A DNA stretch of 64,000 nt from Austropuccinia psidii (taxonomy: Eukaryota > Basidiomycota > Pucciniomycetes > Pucciniales > Sphaerophragmiaceae): positions 65,552,937 to 65,616,936 of the forward strand of contig JALGQZ010000001.1 in NCBI GenBank assembly GCA_023105745.1. Reading direction: 5' to 3'. Position 1 is the stretch's first letter. Each line of letters starts with the position of its first letter. Positions 1 through 12,238 of the stretch are shown piece by piece. Under the pieces are notes generated by a model. That model had not been told where the DNA came from. It worked only from the letters and a program-made list of their open reading frames with translations, and did no database searches. Made by a program: the position numbers and the translations under genes.

Positions 1-249
1 AAGCTGATCCACTATACTATTTCCCTTGTTGAATGAAAATTCTGTAAGTACTAAACAAGGCAATCATAATTTTTCTGGTCATTGCAGGATGGTTTGTTAT
101 ATTTTTGGTAATTGAATGGTGCAGGAAGTTGTGATTCAAAAAGCTGTTTTATTTCACATGGGACAGATGGGGATTTCAGGAGAACGGAAAGTCTGGAAGA
201 TCAACAGATATGTTGAAGTAAGGTTTTATCTATAGCATCTATTCAGAGT

Positions 250-2662
250 TTCAAGAAGTTAGTCTTATTCAGTTGATGTTTTTGATCAATGTTAATATGT
301 TTCTCTTCTTAAATAACATACATAGTTTGTTATTTGTTAGAATCTTTGCAAATATTCAAATTAAACGCTTATAACCCCATGTGGCTGAGGCTTGTGCTGG
401 GCCCCAACTTTGGAAGAGTTCTGGAATCTGATCAGCAAAATGATGATTTGGTTTACTTTTATGTTTTGGGAACAGGGGTTGATTGGAAAGACAAAGGTTT
501 TTCCGATTTTCAGCAAATGCAGTTGCATTATCCATTGAAAAAGTCAAACTTGTGGCAATGTTGATAGCCCTAATCAAATGGAATGAACTCTTGGTTAGTC
601 AACTTTAAATCTCTTCTTATTTACACATTTTCCCTTGAGTATTGGGTGAATTGTGTTCATCTAATGACATCTGTTGACTAAGAATTCAAAATGGAATGTA
701 GACCTTGTATGAGAGATACCATTCAGGGGCTTTTAAGCTACCATGAGATGGGGAACCCATTTTCCAGGGTACTCTTGTCCATGATGAGAGAATTATGGTA
801 TCAGATATGATTTTTAAGAGATGCTCCAGAGCCTCACCCTTGATCTGGTGATCACTCAGTGCACTGATATCCAATTCAGAGGGGAGGTAATCTGCATCAA
901 ATGATGGAATCTCTGCAGAAAAACTTGATGGATGTTGCATGTGAGGAGTGGGGAGTGACTCATTTATTATTTTTGCTGGGTCTTCTCTCAGGGAGCGGGC
1001 CTCTCTCAACGTTATTTGATCAAGAGAGCTTGTGGAGGTCATGGAATCTGAGTCTGAACTGTTGGTGTCATTGGTTTTCCTGTGGGACCTGAATTATATT
1101 TTTGATTTGGACTCTGGAATGCACAATTTGAAAGCTGCATGATCCTTCAAAATTCCAAGTATTAAATTATGCATTATATCAAGATTAACCATTCTGGTTG
1201 CATCCCAATATGGAAGGTCTTCCAAAATTGAATATCACCATCCATACTCAGAGAAAATTTCTTCTTTTTGTTGTGGGGTTTCCCCAAGCCAATTCAAAAT
1301 GGTTGATTTATGATTTTAGTATGTGCGTGTGTAACCAAATTGAGGCCCAATTTCTTCAATTTGAGCCTTGTGAATAGAGCAAAAATCACAAAAGTGGTTT
1401 CCGTAGTGAGAAAGAAATCTAGTAAGCTTGCACATGGACACCACATCTGCAATTTCTGTGAGGATGGCAACATGGATAAAGGAGCCTGAAGGTCCTGTTG
1501 AGGTGGGTGAAAAATGGTAACCTTGCCACGGTTCCTTGAGATCCTTGATCAGGGGCATTAATAGGTAATTCAATTGAAGAGCAGTTGACTCCTTCAGACC
1601 AGGGATGATTTGAAGAACATAGTCCTTCTCTGGCTTCAATTATTCACTTGGGGGGAGATTGAGACAAATAAGCATGATAGGTCCAATACTGGCCAACTAG
1701 GTTGACTTTCAATGTGCATTAAACCAGTCCACATAAATCAAGAAGGCCAATACACCAGGAATGGACATGAATTGGGGGTCATTGGTATTTCTAGTCCCAG
1801 TGAAGCATCTCCAGACACATCCATCCCAGATGTCACATTTGGGGGAACCTTCAGGAATTTGGGATTGTTGATGTTGATGCATAATTTCCATAATTCCAGC
1901 CCACTGAAGAAATCTGGAAATCCAATTTTTGAATGGTTGATAAATGAAATGTTTTGTTGGTACAAATTTTTGCTTCATTTTGGTTGTGTTTTAGGTGTGG
2001 GGCTCAAATGAATTGATGAATTTGCGTAATGATTGTGTGCAAGGAGGCTTGTGTTCATTTGGTTCATTATGGTGTTGAAAGTGGGGTTGGTCAGTTGTGA
2101 CAGATTCAGTGAGGCCATTAAGAAAGAAACATTGAGGACAATATATATACTTTAAAATCCGTTTCTCCAATTGGAGATATTCAGATAAGGTACTGAGATC
2201 TTGAGGTATATGGAATCTGGGAGTGGGGTGACCACCTGAGCTTGATATACTGGACTTGATCAGCAGGTTCAGGGTGGCGTTGAGAATGTGTGAAGCACTT
2301 CGGGGTATATTATACCTTAATGATAGAATGGCAGATATTATTATTCCAAGGGCTTGTGGGGAAAGCTTTTGACTGTTTATGTATTGTTTCTGTGCAGTTG
2401 AATTGAAATTTGGTGGTGTGGAGAATGTGCTTTGGGTCAATTGAGAATAATCAGCTGGGAAAATATGATCCAATATAACTTGAAGGCACTCAGATCCTGA
2501 TGCTGAAGTAGGGATCTTTTGAAGAGATCTGGGTTCACTGGATGATCTGAGATTTTTAATGTGCTGTTTATATTGGAAAGGTGTGAAGGAAACTCTCTTC
2601 CTATCACCCTCAGGAGAAGAGTGTGTTTGAGTTGAGCAGTGTTGACACATGCATATATGCAT
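250..2662 (-). pseudogene. CACTA/EnSpm-like transposase (Transposase_21 family), decayed
   Basis: Reading leftward from about 2662, broken frames give the order expected of a fungal CACTA transposase. First comes an N-terminal region with a C-x2-C pair (CQHCSTQT) and a second Cys pair (CPQC). Next is the block ending YVDWFNAH (1709-1978), holding an acidic residue of the catalytic core, then IIPGLKE and an FCDFC motif (1316-1639). LPYWDATRMVNLDIMHN follows (about 1190-1240). The C-terminal blocks are WTRVPWKMGSPSHGSLKAPEW (about 700-790) and PNHHFADQIPELFQSWGP (about 380-450). This collinear order is characteristic of the family, whose proteins excise and reinsert the element. Several stops and frame changes, some possibly introns, interrupt it. 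The 3' end may continue past the window edge. I could not identify CACTA terminal repeats. The family call is confident; exon borders are not. Confidence 0.8.
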
Positions 2663-3640
2663 TGAGGAATAGCAGGGGGTTGAAACTGTTGTGGAAATTG
2701 TGAATAAGGTTGAATTTTTTTATAAATATCTATGAATGATTTGAAATTGCTTAGGGAAGTGATTAATTGGGAAACAAATTGAGTTATTATTTATGAAGGG
2801 GGATATTATTTGGGCCAATTGAGGGTTTTACCCTATTTTTAATGGTGGCTGAGCTTCAGGGTATAAAGTGTAACATGGCACATCTTGATGGGGGAATTGG
2901 TCAGGAGTTTACTTGGGTGAAATTCCATGCTGCTCAATGCTCGTACATATTCTAGTATATTTACACATGGTGATACAGCCGGTTTGACCATTGAGGGGGT
3001 CCATTAGTGAAGTGTCACCATTGAATTGAGGGGATTAAAATTTAATCCATGTATGCTGGCCTGCCATTGTACATGGATTAAAGCTTATTACGGACATAAC
3101 AATATAGCTCTATTACATAAAGGTTTGGAGTGGAGCTAAAGTCTTGGTATTTGGTTTGAGTGCGGCAGGCTTTTAATCAGTTGAAATGTGATTTGGAATG
3201 TCTTGCCTTTATTAAAAAGGTGATGTCTCTTTTGTGGGTAAATCCTTTACGAATATACCCTTATACAGATATATAATTCTGGGGAATTAGGATGCATATA
3301 TTGACAGTTTGGATACTTAACACAATGTGAAAATGGGAAGGGGGAAATTTTTATTGAATCTGATCACTTATGGATGATGGGTCCCCCTTGAGATCAAGGA
3401 AGTATCACATTATATGCCGGTAGGCAGGCAGTGTGGTTTCTGACAAAAGCAGAGGAGCTCAAAAATAGGGAAGGCAAGTTATCCCACAAATTGTTTTATT
3501 AGACTTTCACAAGGGACGTTGTTCCCACTATTTAATACAATTTCTCTATTATACGTTTGAAATCCTTCATTTGAGATCACTCTACTTTATCATAATACTG
3601 AGCTGTTTTGTCAAGTTGAAAACCTTACTGTAGTTTTTTA
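2663..3640. other. Non-coding stretch upstream of the CACTA pseudogene
   Basis: No reading frame of note on either strand. The stretch lies between the start of the minus-strand CACTA transposase and the start of the plus-strand gene remnant, so it should contain the upstream ends of both. No convincing CACTA terminal inverted repeat, promoter box or tandem repeat was found by eye. Confidence 0.5.
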
Positions 3641-3648
3641 GCCCTCAT

Positions 3649-4200
3649 GTCATCTTCCAACCCATATAAATCACATTCAGATTCTGTTCATGACTCAGAT
3701 AGTGAATCTAGCATAGAATATGTTCAAACAACAAAGTCACCAATGAGTCCCAACATTCCAATCACAACCCCTAATGCATACTAAATGAATGTATCAGGTC
3801 TCAACATTGATGTGGGAAATGAAACTTCTCAAACTTCAAGCACTTGGTCCATTCCTAATATTTCTGTCACTCTAATTCCCCCAAATGCATGTGTCTGAGG
3901 GGCCAGGAAGCACACAAGAAATGTCATCAAAGGCTAATGCACAAGACTTTCTCCTTAATCCTGGTCGGAATCCAGTAACATACCAGGAGGCCTTTGGGAA
4001 AAGTCAACAGCCAACCCTCAAGATCCCAATAGGATCTCAGCTTTATGTGGGCCATGAAAATCGGATTGATGGTGGGTGGTGAAAAAGACCATTGAAAAAT
4101 GTTACTCAGAGTGGACCTTTGTAGGGAAATACAGGATTGACACTTCATCAAAGGAAGTCTTTTGGATTTTGGAATATAAATTTTTTTAAAATCTGACATG
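3649..4200 (+). pseudogene. Unrecognised Ser-rich coding remnant
   Basis: An ATG at 3649 opens a Ser/Asp-rich frame (MSSSNPYKSHSDSVHDSDSE). After a stop and frame changes it continues as a more conserved-looking segment, NPGRNPVTYQEAFGKSQQP, then KIPIGSQLYVGHENRIDGGW, with the W followed by a stop at 4080. The second part resembles a repeated protein I associate with rust genomes, but I cannot name a domain or function. It may be the upstream part of the gene remnant starting at 4220 or a separate reading frame of the same repeat. The interruptions mark it as decayed. Confidence 0.45.
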
Positions 4201-4219
4201 TTTTTTTCATGGGTTAGAT

Positions 4220-5683
4220 ATGGCACCTAAAGGCAAGACAGTCCAATCTCAGGAGCCAATTGAAGATGGTGAGTATGACCAGTCTTTATTAATTTTTTGA
4301 TGTGTTGACTGATGATTTGCATGGAAGGTGATGAACTTTATGCATCTTCACCTCTGCTCCATAAAGAAATGTCACTGGACGTCATCATCCATATGCCTCC
4401 AAACCAAGAACGGGTCATGCCAGTTCATCAAGAGGAACAATTGTGGATGATGAGGATGAGAACATGTCTCTGACTTAAAGTGAAACAAATGATGAACCAA
4501 GGGGGAACTATTTCATGGCGCATGAGCAGGGCACTCAGTCAAATAGTGAGCTCACCCACCCTCAAATAACCCTTGCCCAGAGTATGCTCCACCAATCCAA
4601 GATGAGACAGCAAAGAAACCAGGCTCACAAAGCTCACAATGTGGCAAAATGTGCAAGCCAGAAGGAGCAACAAAGATGGCTGAAAGCGGAACTTCCATAA
4701 AATGTCAATGGGATGAGATCAGCTGTACATGCCCATTGCCTGTTCCTACTCAAAGTAAGGGATAAGGATTTTTCCTCACTACCAGCACCACCCAGTACCA
4801 AAGAGCATGAAATTGCGATTCAAGTGGCTAGTCATATTGGATATGTCCACAAGGATGTTTTAGATGAGCCATTAACACAGGTTCAGTCTCAGGGCCTCCA
4901 AAGCTACTGCAAAAATGAGCTCCACAAATTAGGACTGAAGTGATTCACTTGGGACTGGGAGAGCTTGTGCGAACATCCATTCAACGAGTTGATGTATATG
5001 GTGTTTTACCATATCTTCCGTCTTGCACTTGTCAGCACCAAGTATCATCATGACTTTTGGAACAAGGATCATAATAACTACAGGGCCGTGGCAGATTTAA
5101 TGGAGCAATACATCACTTATTTGAAAGCAGAATGGAAGTCTATTCAAAAGGATGCAGAGTATTTGGTAAAAAGAAAGGAGAATCAAAAGCTCACACAGAC
5201 TTGTCAAAGGGTTAGTTACTGTATCTCTTTTTCATTGTGAAGTAAGTTTGATGATAATCTAACTGATTATGTGTGGACCTGTGAGGGCTGTTGTGAATGG
5301 TTTGATATGACTAAATTTCCCATTATAGAATCAAAATTCAATGACCCTTGATTATGCTCAGATACTTAGGAGGTACTGGAAAATGGACGTCAAGTTTACC
5401 GCAGAGTGGGATTACGCTGGCACTCACACTTATTTAATGAGTTAGTATTAAAAATTGATAGAGACATACAGCTTTGTAATCCAATTCAAAAAAAGGGTAA
5501 AAGAACTATTGATAGATTACCAGAAATTAGATCAATAGATGATGGTGATATTCCTTAAGGGCTATCTTTTCAGGTATTTGATCAAGATTGGCTCAAAGGT
5601 TGCAGTAAGATGAAGACTATTGCCCTCAAGATACTTGAAATTCCAGTTATTAGCACAAATGGGGATGCTCTCCAATAAGTGAG
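4220..5683 (+). pseudogene. Uncharacterised repeat-family protein with two introns
   Basis: The frame starts at an ATG at 4220 (MAPKGKTVQSQEPIEDG). A clean 59-nt intron follows at 4269-4327 (GTGAGT...AAG), and splicing it restores EDG-DELYASS. After frame changes come a Lys/Gln-rich stretch (SQKEQQRWLKAELP), HCLFLLKVRDKDFSSLPAPPS, HIGYVHKDVLDEPLTQVQSQ and CEHPFNELMYMVFYHIFRLA. A second intron (5211-5328, GTTAGT...TATAG) precedes NSMTLDYAQILRRYW. The last recognisable segment is FDQDWLKGCSKMKTIALKIL. I regard this as a member of a large uncharacterised basidiomycete/rust protein family that usually sits in repeats, and I know of no assigned activity. Several stops (4698, 4941, 5557) show it is dead. 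An unknown transposon passenger or transposase accessory protein is possible. Confidence 0.55.
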
Positions 5684-6059
5684 TAAAATAAATATATAGC
5701 ACAGCCACCAATCAAGATTTTTTGAATTGTTTGTGTGGGTGTAATACAGTCTGATTATTATTCCTTAAATATGCAACATCTTTCTAAATAAGTTAGAATA
5801 TAAAAAAGATGATTTAGTATTTACCATGGTGTCCCTTATCAAGATCTGTCTATTGCTCATTTTCATTGAGGAAATATTAAAGAATTTCAATCCAGCTCAT
5901 GGTGTTCATAATTGTGGACCTGTGGTGGGGTGAAAACAAGGTATCAACTTTGTCAAACACAAATTAGATAATATCAGGAAGGCTCATGCACTTAATGAGT
6001 TTCTCTTTTCTTGGACCTATTGGTGATTGGAATATGGGATTCCCATAAAGAAATGTTTT
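5684..6059. other. Intergenic gap
   Basis: AT-rich gap between the ends of two convergent pseudogenes (plus-strand repeat protein and minus-strand helicase). No frame, repeat or signal recognised. Confidence 0.5.
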
Positions 6060-8363
6060 AGAATAGTAATAAAATTAGGCAAAAAGATGAGCTTGAAAGG
6101 TACTTTCCACATGTTGACCTCAACTGAATGAGGAGTGATATAGTGAATGACCTTCACAGGTCATTGTTTGCCAATATGATAGAGTCAATCAACACTCTGA
6201 GCCTCAATGGCTGGGCTCCAATTGGGCTTCTGGAAAGGTGGCTGTCAGAGTTGGAAAATTGGGGTAGAATTTTGGGGGTCCCCTCACCATTAAATAGACA
6301 ATCTTAGTGCAATTTATGTTGAGGCCAGTTCCAGCTGTGGCAATGGATGCAATGCGTACTTCACATTCAGGATTATTGAAGAAGCTCTCCAGGGCCTTCT
6401 CCTGCACTTGTTCTGTAATTGGTCCATAAATTTGGGCTGAAAGGATAGAGTGATGGGCAAGTGCAATACCAATTCTAACAAAAAAAGACGGTCAGATGAA
6501 TTTAATTGGTAATGGATGCATATGAGAATTAACTCACAAATCAAGAAATTGGGTCCATTGGGTGGAAAACACAGATTTGGATGGACCACAATTTGATTGT
6601 TTTTTCTTCAGTAAGCTTTTGAGGAGGTGTGAAATTTTACTACTCATCATGCATGTTTCCACATCCGCAATAGTTTGGGTTATTGTTAAGTTATTTGGAG
6701 TGCTCCCACCCTCATGGTCTCCCAAATTAGGATCTGCCATACTATTAAGCATTATATGATGGTTACAACATATCTGCAGCTTATTAATACTTCTGAAAAA
6801 TTCCCCTGGTCCTTTTGTTTTGGATTATAGGAATTCTTCATATAATGCATAATGTTCTTTCTGCATTGTTGGGTTGAGTGGGAGCAGTTTGTAGTGATGG
6901 CTAATAGTGGGAAGTGATTTGAAATGGGAGGTTTTGGTGCAGCGCAAGCTCAAATGCAAAATATGATTTCTACCTTTGGAAAGACTACTCAGGATCAATG
7001 GGGACCAGTTATCTTGATCTGAGCTCTGGGGATGGGTGATGAATGATATTATGCTCAAAAGGTCATGAATGGTGTTGTGAATAGGTGTTCCAATTAAACA
7101 TATTTTATGGGATGATAGGAGGCTATTGATGGCACATTGGGTGGCAGTTTATTGAGAGATAATATAGCTACAAGATGGGAGAGGGTTATTGGATATAATA
7201 GGTAATTTGCATTATTGAATGATAAGACACTCACTGTGCTTTATCCAAAATTATGCAATGCCAATTTATTTTAAAAATGAATGATGTAGAGGTATTGGTT
7301 TGTTTAAGTTATTTGGTGATAGTATTTTAAGAAGTGATGATGAGATCATATTTTAAGACATTGGCCTCAGATAATAAGTGACAAGTGGGGCCTTGGTAGG
7401 TGTTGGCTTGCAGTGCTCCAGCCTGAGCATACTTGGACATTTCTGATTTCCAGTTGGTGATTAAGCAAGGTGGGCAGATGATAATGGTGGATGTGGAGCG
7501 GTGGAGGTTGGTAATTAGCCCCTCCTTAGAGGTACCAATTAGTGAAATGGCCTGAATGGTTTTACCTAATCCCATATAGTCTGCGGGCAGTCCTCCAAAA
7601 GGGATTTGAATGAGCTGAAAACCTTGTTTGTAGTTATGTGCCTGGCATTAAAACTGGATCAAGGGGGTGAGGTGTCCCAAAGGTTACTTGCGGATTGTCC
7701 ATTGGGGATTTCTCAATCCCAGAGAAACGCTAGTCTGGTTTTTTGATGAGGGAGGAGGGGGGTTTGAATCATGGGAAGGTCTGATCCACTGGGTAATTGT
7801 ATCAGATTTTGATTGGAAGTCAATGAAAAGAGAGCAGGATATGAGGGTGTTGTCAAGTTTGAAGCAGGAAATGTGGGAGTAAAAGGTTGACATTGACTAT
7901 GAGAATTACAGTCATATTCTTTAGGAATTTTAAGCTTAAAGTCTTGTTTTTTAAAACTTTCAATTAGGCATAGAATGTTCAGATACCATGCGAAGAACAT
8001 AAACACTAGATTGGGTTTCTGAGATGAGGAAGGATCATTTGGATCAGTCATAAATACTTCCTCAACACCTAATGTTTGAGCAGGATTGGATTGGCAATTT
8101 TCAATCAATGCCCCACCAGGACCACAGTGAATGAACATTTGTGGTGCCCCAAGGAATGGTATCAAAATGTTGGAAAGGGTTCCAGGGAGAGAGCCAATAG
8201 TATGCTGGTGATTGGGGAGATATAGGAATATGTTGTGTTGATTGTGCCATAGTATAATCCAAGAATCTAAATGGGAATTTTTAATTTTGAAGGTTATATC
8301 ACTATTTATTTGAATACAAATATTAATAATACCAATGCAAAGTGGTTGTGAAGGGGTTGGCAT
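6060..8363 (-). pseudogene. SNF2-family helicase/ATPase pseudogene (Rad5/HLTF-like layout)
   Basis: Leftward from 8363, a roughly 210-residue N-terminal part of no clear domain ends in LPHQKTRLAFLWD, the usual lead-in to the SNF2 ATPase. Then follow motif I YMGLGKTIQAISLIGT (about 7540-7580), motif Ia IIICPPCLITNWKSEM, motif II read as LDKAH, motif III CLIGTPIHNTIHDLL (about 7060-7110), and in the second lobe EVRIASIATAGTGLNI (about 6320-6370) and motif VI remnant PAIEAQSVD-LYHIGKQ (about 6160-6210). Motif II is split by a probable 67-nt intron at 7168-7234 (GTGAGT..TTGTAG). Splicing it completes the His codon, but the Glu of DEAH reads Lys, which would abolish ATP hydrolysis. Stops and frameshifts are frequent. 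SNF2 paralogues of this type are numerous in rust repeat DNA, so this is probably a dispersed copy, not the host remodeller. Confidence 0.75.
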
Positions 8364-8866
8364 GATGGCTATTATGAATTATTGGGGGACAGTGGGAAAT
8401 GATATGATCAGGAAAGGTCAGCTAAATGGAATGAAGACCAATAAGTGCAGGCAGGGAACTTATATGAGAGGCAGAAACGGGCTCAAAGAAGGATGGACTG
8501 TGGTTACATGCATGGTTATTAGGAAGATGGGCCTCTTGGTCTTATTATTTTAATATCCAATTTGGGGCATATATTAAAGAAAGGTGGCAAGAATGTGGGT
8601 GCAGAAATATTAATGCTGGATCTGCCGCATATTACGCAAGGATTGGTGGATCAATGTTCACATTAACATATCCAAAATTTGGTGAGCTGTAGCAGCTTTG
8701 TGTACAGTGGCATATTACAGGCATGCAGCAATGTTGGCTGGTGTGACAGCAAACAGTAAGTTTATCTTCCCCAGCTTAATTTTCATACAGTGACCTACTG
8801 GGAAATGGTGGCAGTGGAAAGGAAAATTTCACTTTGGGGATCTTTTTGTGTGGGTGGGCAAGGTAT

Positions 8867-8888
8867 GTACGGTGGTGTGCCACCAAAC
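8867..8888. repeat. Imperfect 22-bp palindrome (GTGG..GCCAC core)
   Basis: The segment reads GTACGGTGGTGTGCCACCAAAC, close to the perfect palindrome at 13013-13034 and to another at 14984-15005. Both this copy and the 13 kb copy are followed by ATGAG. It could be a shared terminus or hairpin of a non-autonomous repeat. Confidence 0.5.
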
Positions 8889-9046
8889 ATGAGTTTGGTT
8901 TTGCATGAAAGTTCTTGTGGACTGATGCCTACTGAGATTCCAGGAGGGAATTTGTGACTTGATCAAAGGGTCCCCGGCCTTGATCCATGATCAACTTACA
9001 CATTCACCCCTATTGTGTGCAAGGCTTTTGTAACTAATCCACCCAG

Positions 9047-9342
9047 ATTGGCATCAGGCTTTTCCCCTCACACCTGTGAGAATCTCCAGAGAAATGGGCC
9101 ACCTGCCCAAGGTAATTGTTGACTGGAAGACAGGTTCCAAATGTTCCACGGTGCATGTTTCATTGTCCAGAATATGACTTGTGGTGGCAGATCCCCTGCA
9201 AAATGATCCGGCCTCAGGGATCATAGGCAGGGGTTATGCTAATGCGTATGAGTCTTAAGCAAATACATGCTGATTGGCCTCAGGTTTCTTCACCCAAGCG
9301 GGCCACCTGCAAAAGAAAATAGTTGGCTGGAAGACAGGTGGT
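9047..9342 (+). repeat. Degenerate direct duplication, about 205-220 bp apart
   Basis: The segment at 9047-9133 and that at 9270-9342 share the order GATTGGC..TCAGG, then GGGCCACCTGC, then TTG(A/G)CTGGAAGACAGGT. The copies differ by small indels. This is probably an old local duplication inside a repeat; there is no coding explanation. Confidence 0.5.
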
Positions 9343-10580
9343 AAAAGGTCTGCCAGGGGTGTGAAAATCTCCTGCTTATGACCCATGGGGGGGGGGTGCA
9401 TATGAAAGCGTGTGGCGTCCCAAAATTGTGCAGGTGTGAAATTCATAAGTGGGGGCCAGTCATAGTTTGACCCAACCTCGGCATTGGAGTGAATCCACCA
9501 TTTGTGTATGACCCAAATCATTACCCATCCCAATATGCACCCCTTACCATAACTTGAATTACACCAGCATCTGTGTGGTATTTAAGCAGAGCTCTCCAAC
9601 AAGGTGAATTCAAAGGATGCATTTGAGCAATTTGACTCAATGGCTTGGCGTGATTGCATGTTACATTGTTGTACAGCTTTTGCTCTGCCCGGAAGCATAC
9701 ATGTAAAAAGTTGTACGTACTACAATTTTGGCTGTAAAAATTAGGATGGTGTAATACTACTTCAGCCTGCATGCATATTACCAATGGGTATCCACCTTAC
9801 AATTTTTTGCATACATGTGGCTCATGTGACACATGCTCAGCATTGTGATTCACATGATTTTCACACGCAAGGTCAGTGTGGAAGTTTTTTTGAATGCCAT
9901 GGTTGGAGCACTTTTCACAATAATTCATTGGAAGGCCCACTTCTGAGCACTTCACCAAAGCGTGTGATATTCTAATCCTGGCTGAAATGTCTTTTGATTT
10001 TGTGCCAAATGCTCAGATTGCATGCTTACAAAAATGACCTAGCAATTTCTCATCAGGGTGCAATTGATATTGTTATATCAATAGCTCAACAACTGTGAAA
10101 TTCAAAATTTCAGCCACTGAGCATTTCAATTATGACCCAAAGCAGACCTGCACAATGGGTTGACCCAAGCTCATCCTGTACCCACTTTTTATACAGCGGC
10201 CTGACCCTTTGTTCAAACTCTATCACCTTGCCAAAATGCTGGTATCCTCACTGCGGTCACCTATGACCAAATGCCCCATGTCCTTTTCTGAATGGGGAAT
10301 GTGTGGATTGCACTCACCATGCACATTGGACAATGCCATCACAAAAGCCCTCCTGAGAAATTGGGTGTCTATTCAAAGCAATGAAGAGGAGCTGACTGAG
10401 TCCAAAAATTCAATCAATTGCAATACTCAGCCAGACCCCTATGTTCCTCTTCCTCACACAGGAGTTTCCCTTCTCAGTTGCAGCCAATTCTGCGACTAAG
10501 ATTTCATTTTTCCAACACACCTTGGAGATGAGACTTGGGCAGGTGCTGCGACTGCTGCAATTGGCTCAGCTTCACCATTG

Positions 10581-10588
10581 TATAAAAG
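10581..10588 (+). promoter_or_regulatory. Candidate TATA box (TATAAAAG) of the 11 kb gene
   Basis: A consensus TATAAAAG is followed by a strongly pyrimidine-rich stretch (about 10605-10760), the usual look of fungal core promoters and start regions. It lies about 430 bp upstream of the first recognisable coding exon at 11012. No experimental start is implied. Confidence 0.4.
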
Positions 10589-11011
10589 ACCATCTTTGCC
10601 TGAAATGTCCTTCACTTTTTTTCTCACCAGCTACACTTTCTCCCACTTCACCTGCACTTCTTATTCTGGTGCATCCACATTCCACTTGCTCTTCATTTGT
10701 TTCCGTTCTTTTATATTGCACTCCATTATCCCCTATCTCTCCATTCCGCTTTATTTTTTCCCACTTATATGTCCAGAACCCCCCTTCTATCCACCTCGTG
10801 TGTCTCCTCCATTTAAAAATTTCATCAATATTATGCTCCAATATTAATACTAAATCTTCTTCATGACTTCCTTCCAAACTTTTAAAAAATTCCAACTAGA
10901 GCTTCTTTATTTTAATTACGTTTTAAATCTCAAATTAATTTCACATCTTCCTTTTTTTGCTTGACAGTTTAATTTCTATTCATTTACTAACCTGAATTCT
11001 CTTGTTGTTAG

Positions 11012-12238
11012 ATGTTGTGCACTTTGTGCTCCAAGCAGGGTATCCCCTGCATCCGCTTCTCCATGATGACCAACACTTGTGATTATTTCCAACAAGCACA
11101 CAAGAAATGCTCGTTTGTTTTGCAACCCTTCTGACCATGTGGCCAGAGGAGTTCCCACCCAACACGCCCTTGTGAGGAATCCTTTGTGGTCAAAAATGAT
11201 GAAAGCATTCCCAAGTGGGAATGGATGCTGCGACCCCAAAGAGGCAGACGGGAACAATTCCAGAAAATTAGCGCGGCTCCATCTAGTATTTATTTTTCTA
11301 CTCCCCCTCCTAGGCCACCATCCAATGGAAACTTCCCTCCTAGACCGGAGCAATGTGATTATCTGGCCTATGAAGGATGGCAATGGGGAGAGGACATTTG
11401 AGCTTGGGCCAATCATCACCATGTCTTGTCACACATGTGATTCAAATGCCAAAGTAAGTTTTATTTCTCCTCCTTAACTCATTTCTGTTCATGCAATAAT
11501 ACTGACTTTCTTCCATTATGCATGTAACAAAACCAACCAAATCCCCTGTGACATGACTCTTGTGTTCCTAGTACGCCTTGCAAGGAAACTCCACGGCAAC
11601 CAACACCAGGCCCAAGTGGCATCCAATGGTCAGAGGACTTATTCTGCAGTAAAAAGCCAAACATTCCTTTGCTAATTTCAACTTTTGACTCAAATGAACT
11701 GACTCTTCCTCCTTTTTTAGAACACTCCCAACCCAATGATCCACCTATTCCAGGCCCAAGTCAAGAATCCAAACCACATGAGCCTGAACCTGAGGTGGCT
11801 TCAACACAATCCACAGAGGAACCTTTTGGTAAGTCCCCACTTTACTTTTTTTACTCTTCCCCGGAGATCCCACCCATTTCCCAGAGAACCCGACTGCCTC
11901 CTGCCCCCTGGCGCCAAGCTGCCCTTGATCCCACAATGAGGCTTGGCAGGAATTTATGGACTTGAGACCAACCCTAATGATTCCTTGAGCAATTTTCCAC
12001 AAACAAATCAGCCAAATATTGCTGGTGCATTGCCAATTGCTCCACATAATTCCCTTTGTGGGTGCAGCTCATTGAAATGAGATGCACCACAAATTCCGGA
12101 AGGAACTAAACTCCCTCCTTGGGCAGGCACTGGAGGCTTATCCAAAAGAAGGCAACACTGGGGTAGTCTCAAGATTCCTTGAAAAAATAAATAAATGTGA
12201 ATTGTTTTCACTTTTTACCTTTTTTAATACACTCCTTT
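11012..12238 (+). pseudogene. Abundant rust repeat-family protein with Zn2Cys6-like N-terminus, decayed
   Basis: A perfect TACTAAC branch site (10985-10991) and a TTAG acceptor directly precede the ATG at 11012, so this is probably an internal exon. The first 33 codons give C3-x2-C6-x6-C13-x9-C23-x2-F26-x6-C33, a Zn2Cys6 zinc-cluster spacing with the fifth Cys replaced by Phe. After a stop and frameshift comes a conserved block with ESFVVKNDESIPKWEWMLRP and YLAYEGWQWGEDI, then a GTAAGT donor at 11453. Next are a Pro-rich stretch (QPTPGPSGIQWSEDLFC, partly spliced), EPEVASTQSTEEPFGKSP, and a conserved C-terminus HHKFRKELNSLLGQALEAYP ending near 12238. I recognise the whole collinear series as a family present in very many A. 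psidii gene models. Its function is unknown; DNA binding is a guess from the Cys spacing. Multiple stops show that this copy is dead. Confidence 0.65.

Larger units (their letters stand above)
8364..10560. other. 2.2 kb without a defensible gene
   Basis: Several short open frames exist on both strands, but none resembles a known protein. The composition is that of decayed repeat DNA. Contents I can point to are a palindrome at 8867-8888, a degenerate direct duplication (9047-9133 and 9270-9342) and a G-run at 9386-9395. It may be a non-autonomous element, but I see no terminal repeats. Confidence 0.45.

Noticed and set aside
9255..9784. Two minus-strand frames of about 90 residues
   Set aside because: No similarity recognised, no splice signals, and the first spans the degenerate duplication.
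10441..10895. Overlapping open frames on both strands
   Set aside because: The stretch is pyrimidine-rich promoter or leader-like DNA; the predicted peptides are low-complexity Ser/Phe/His and not conserved.
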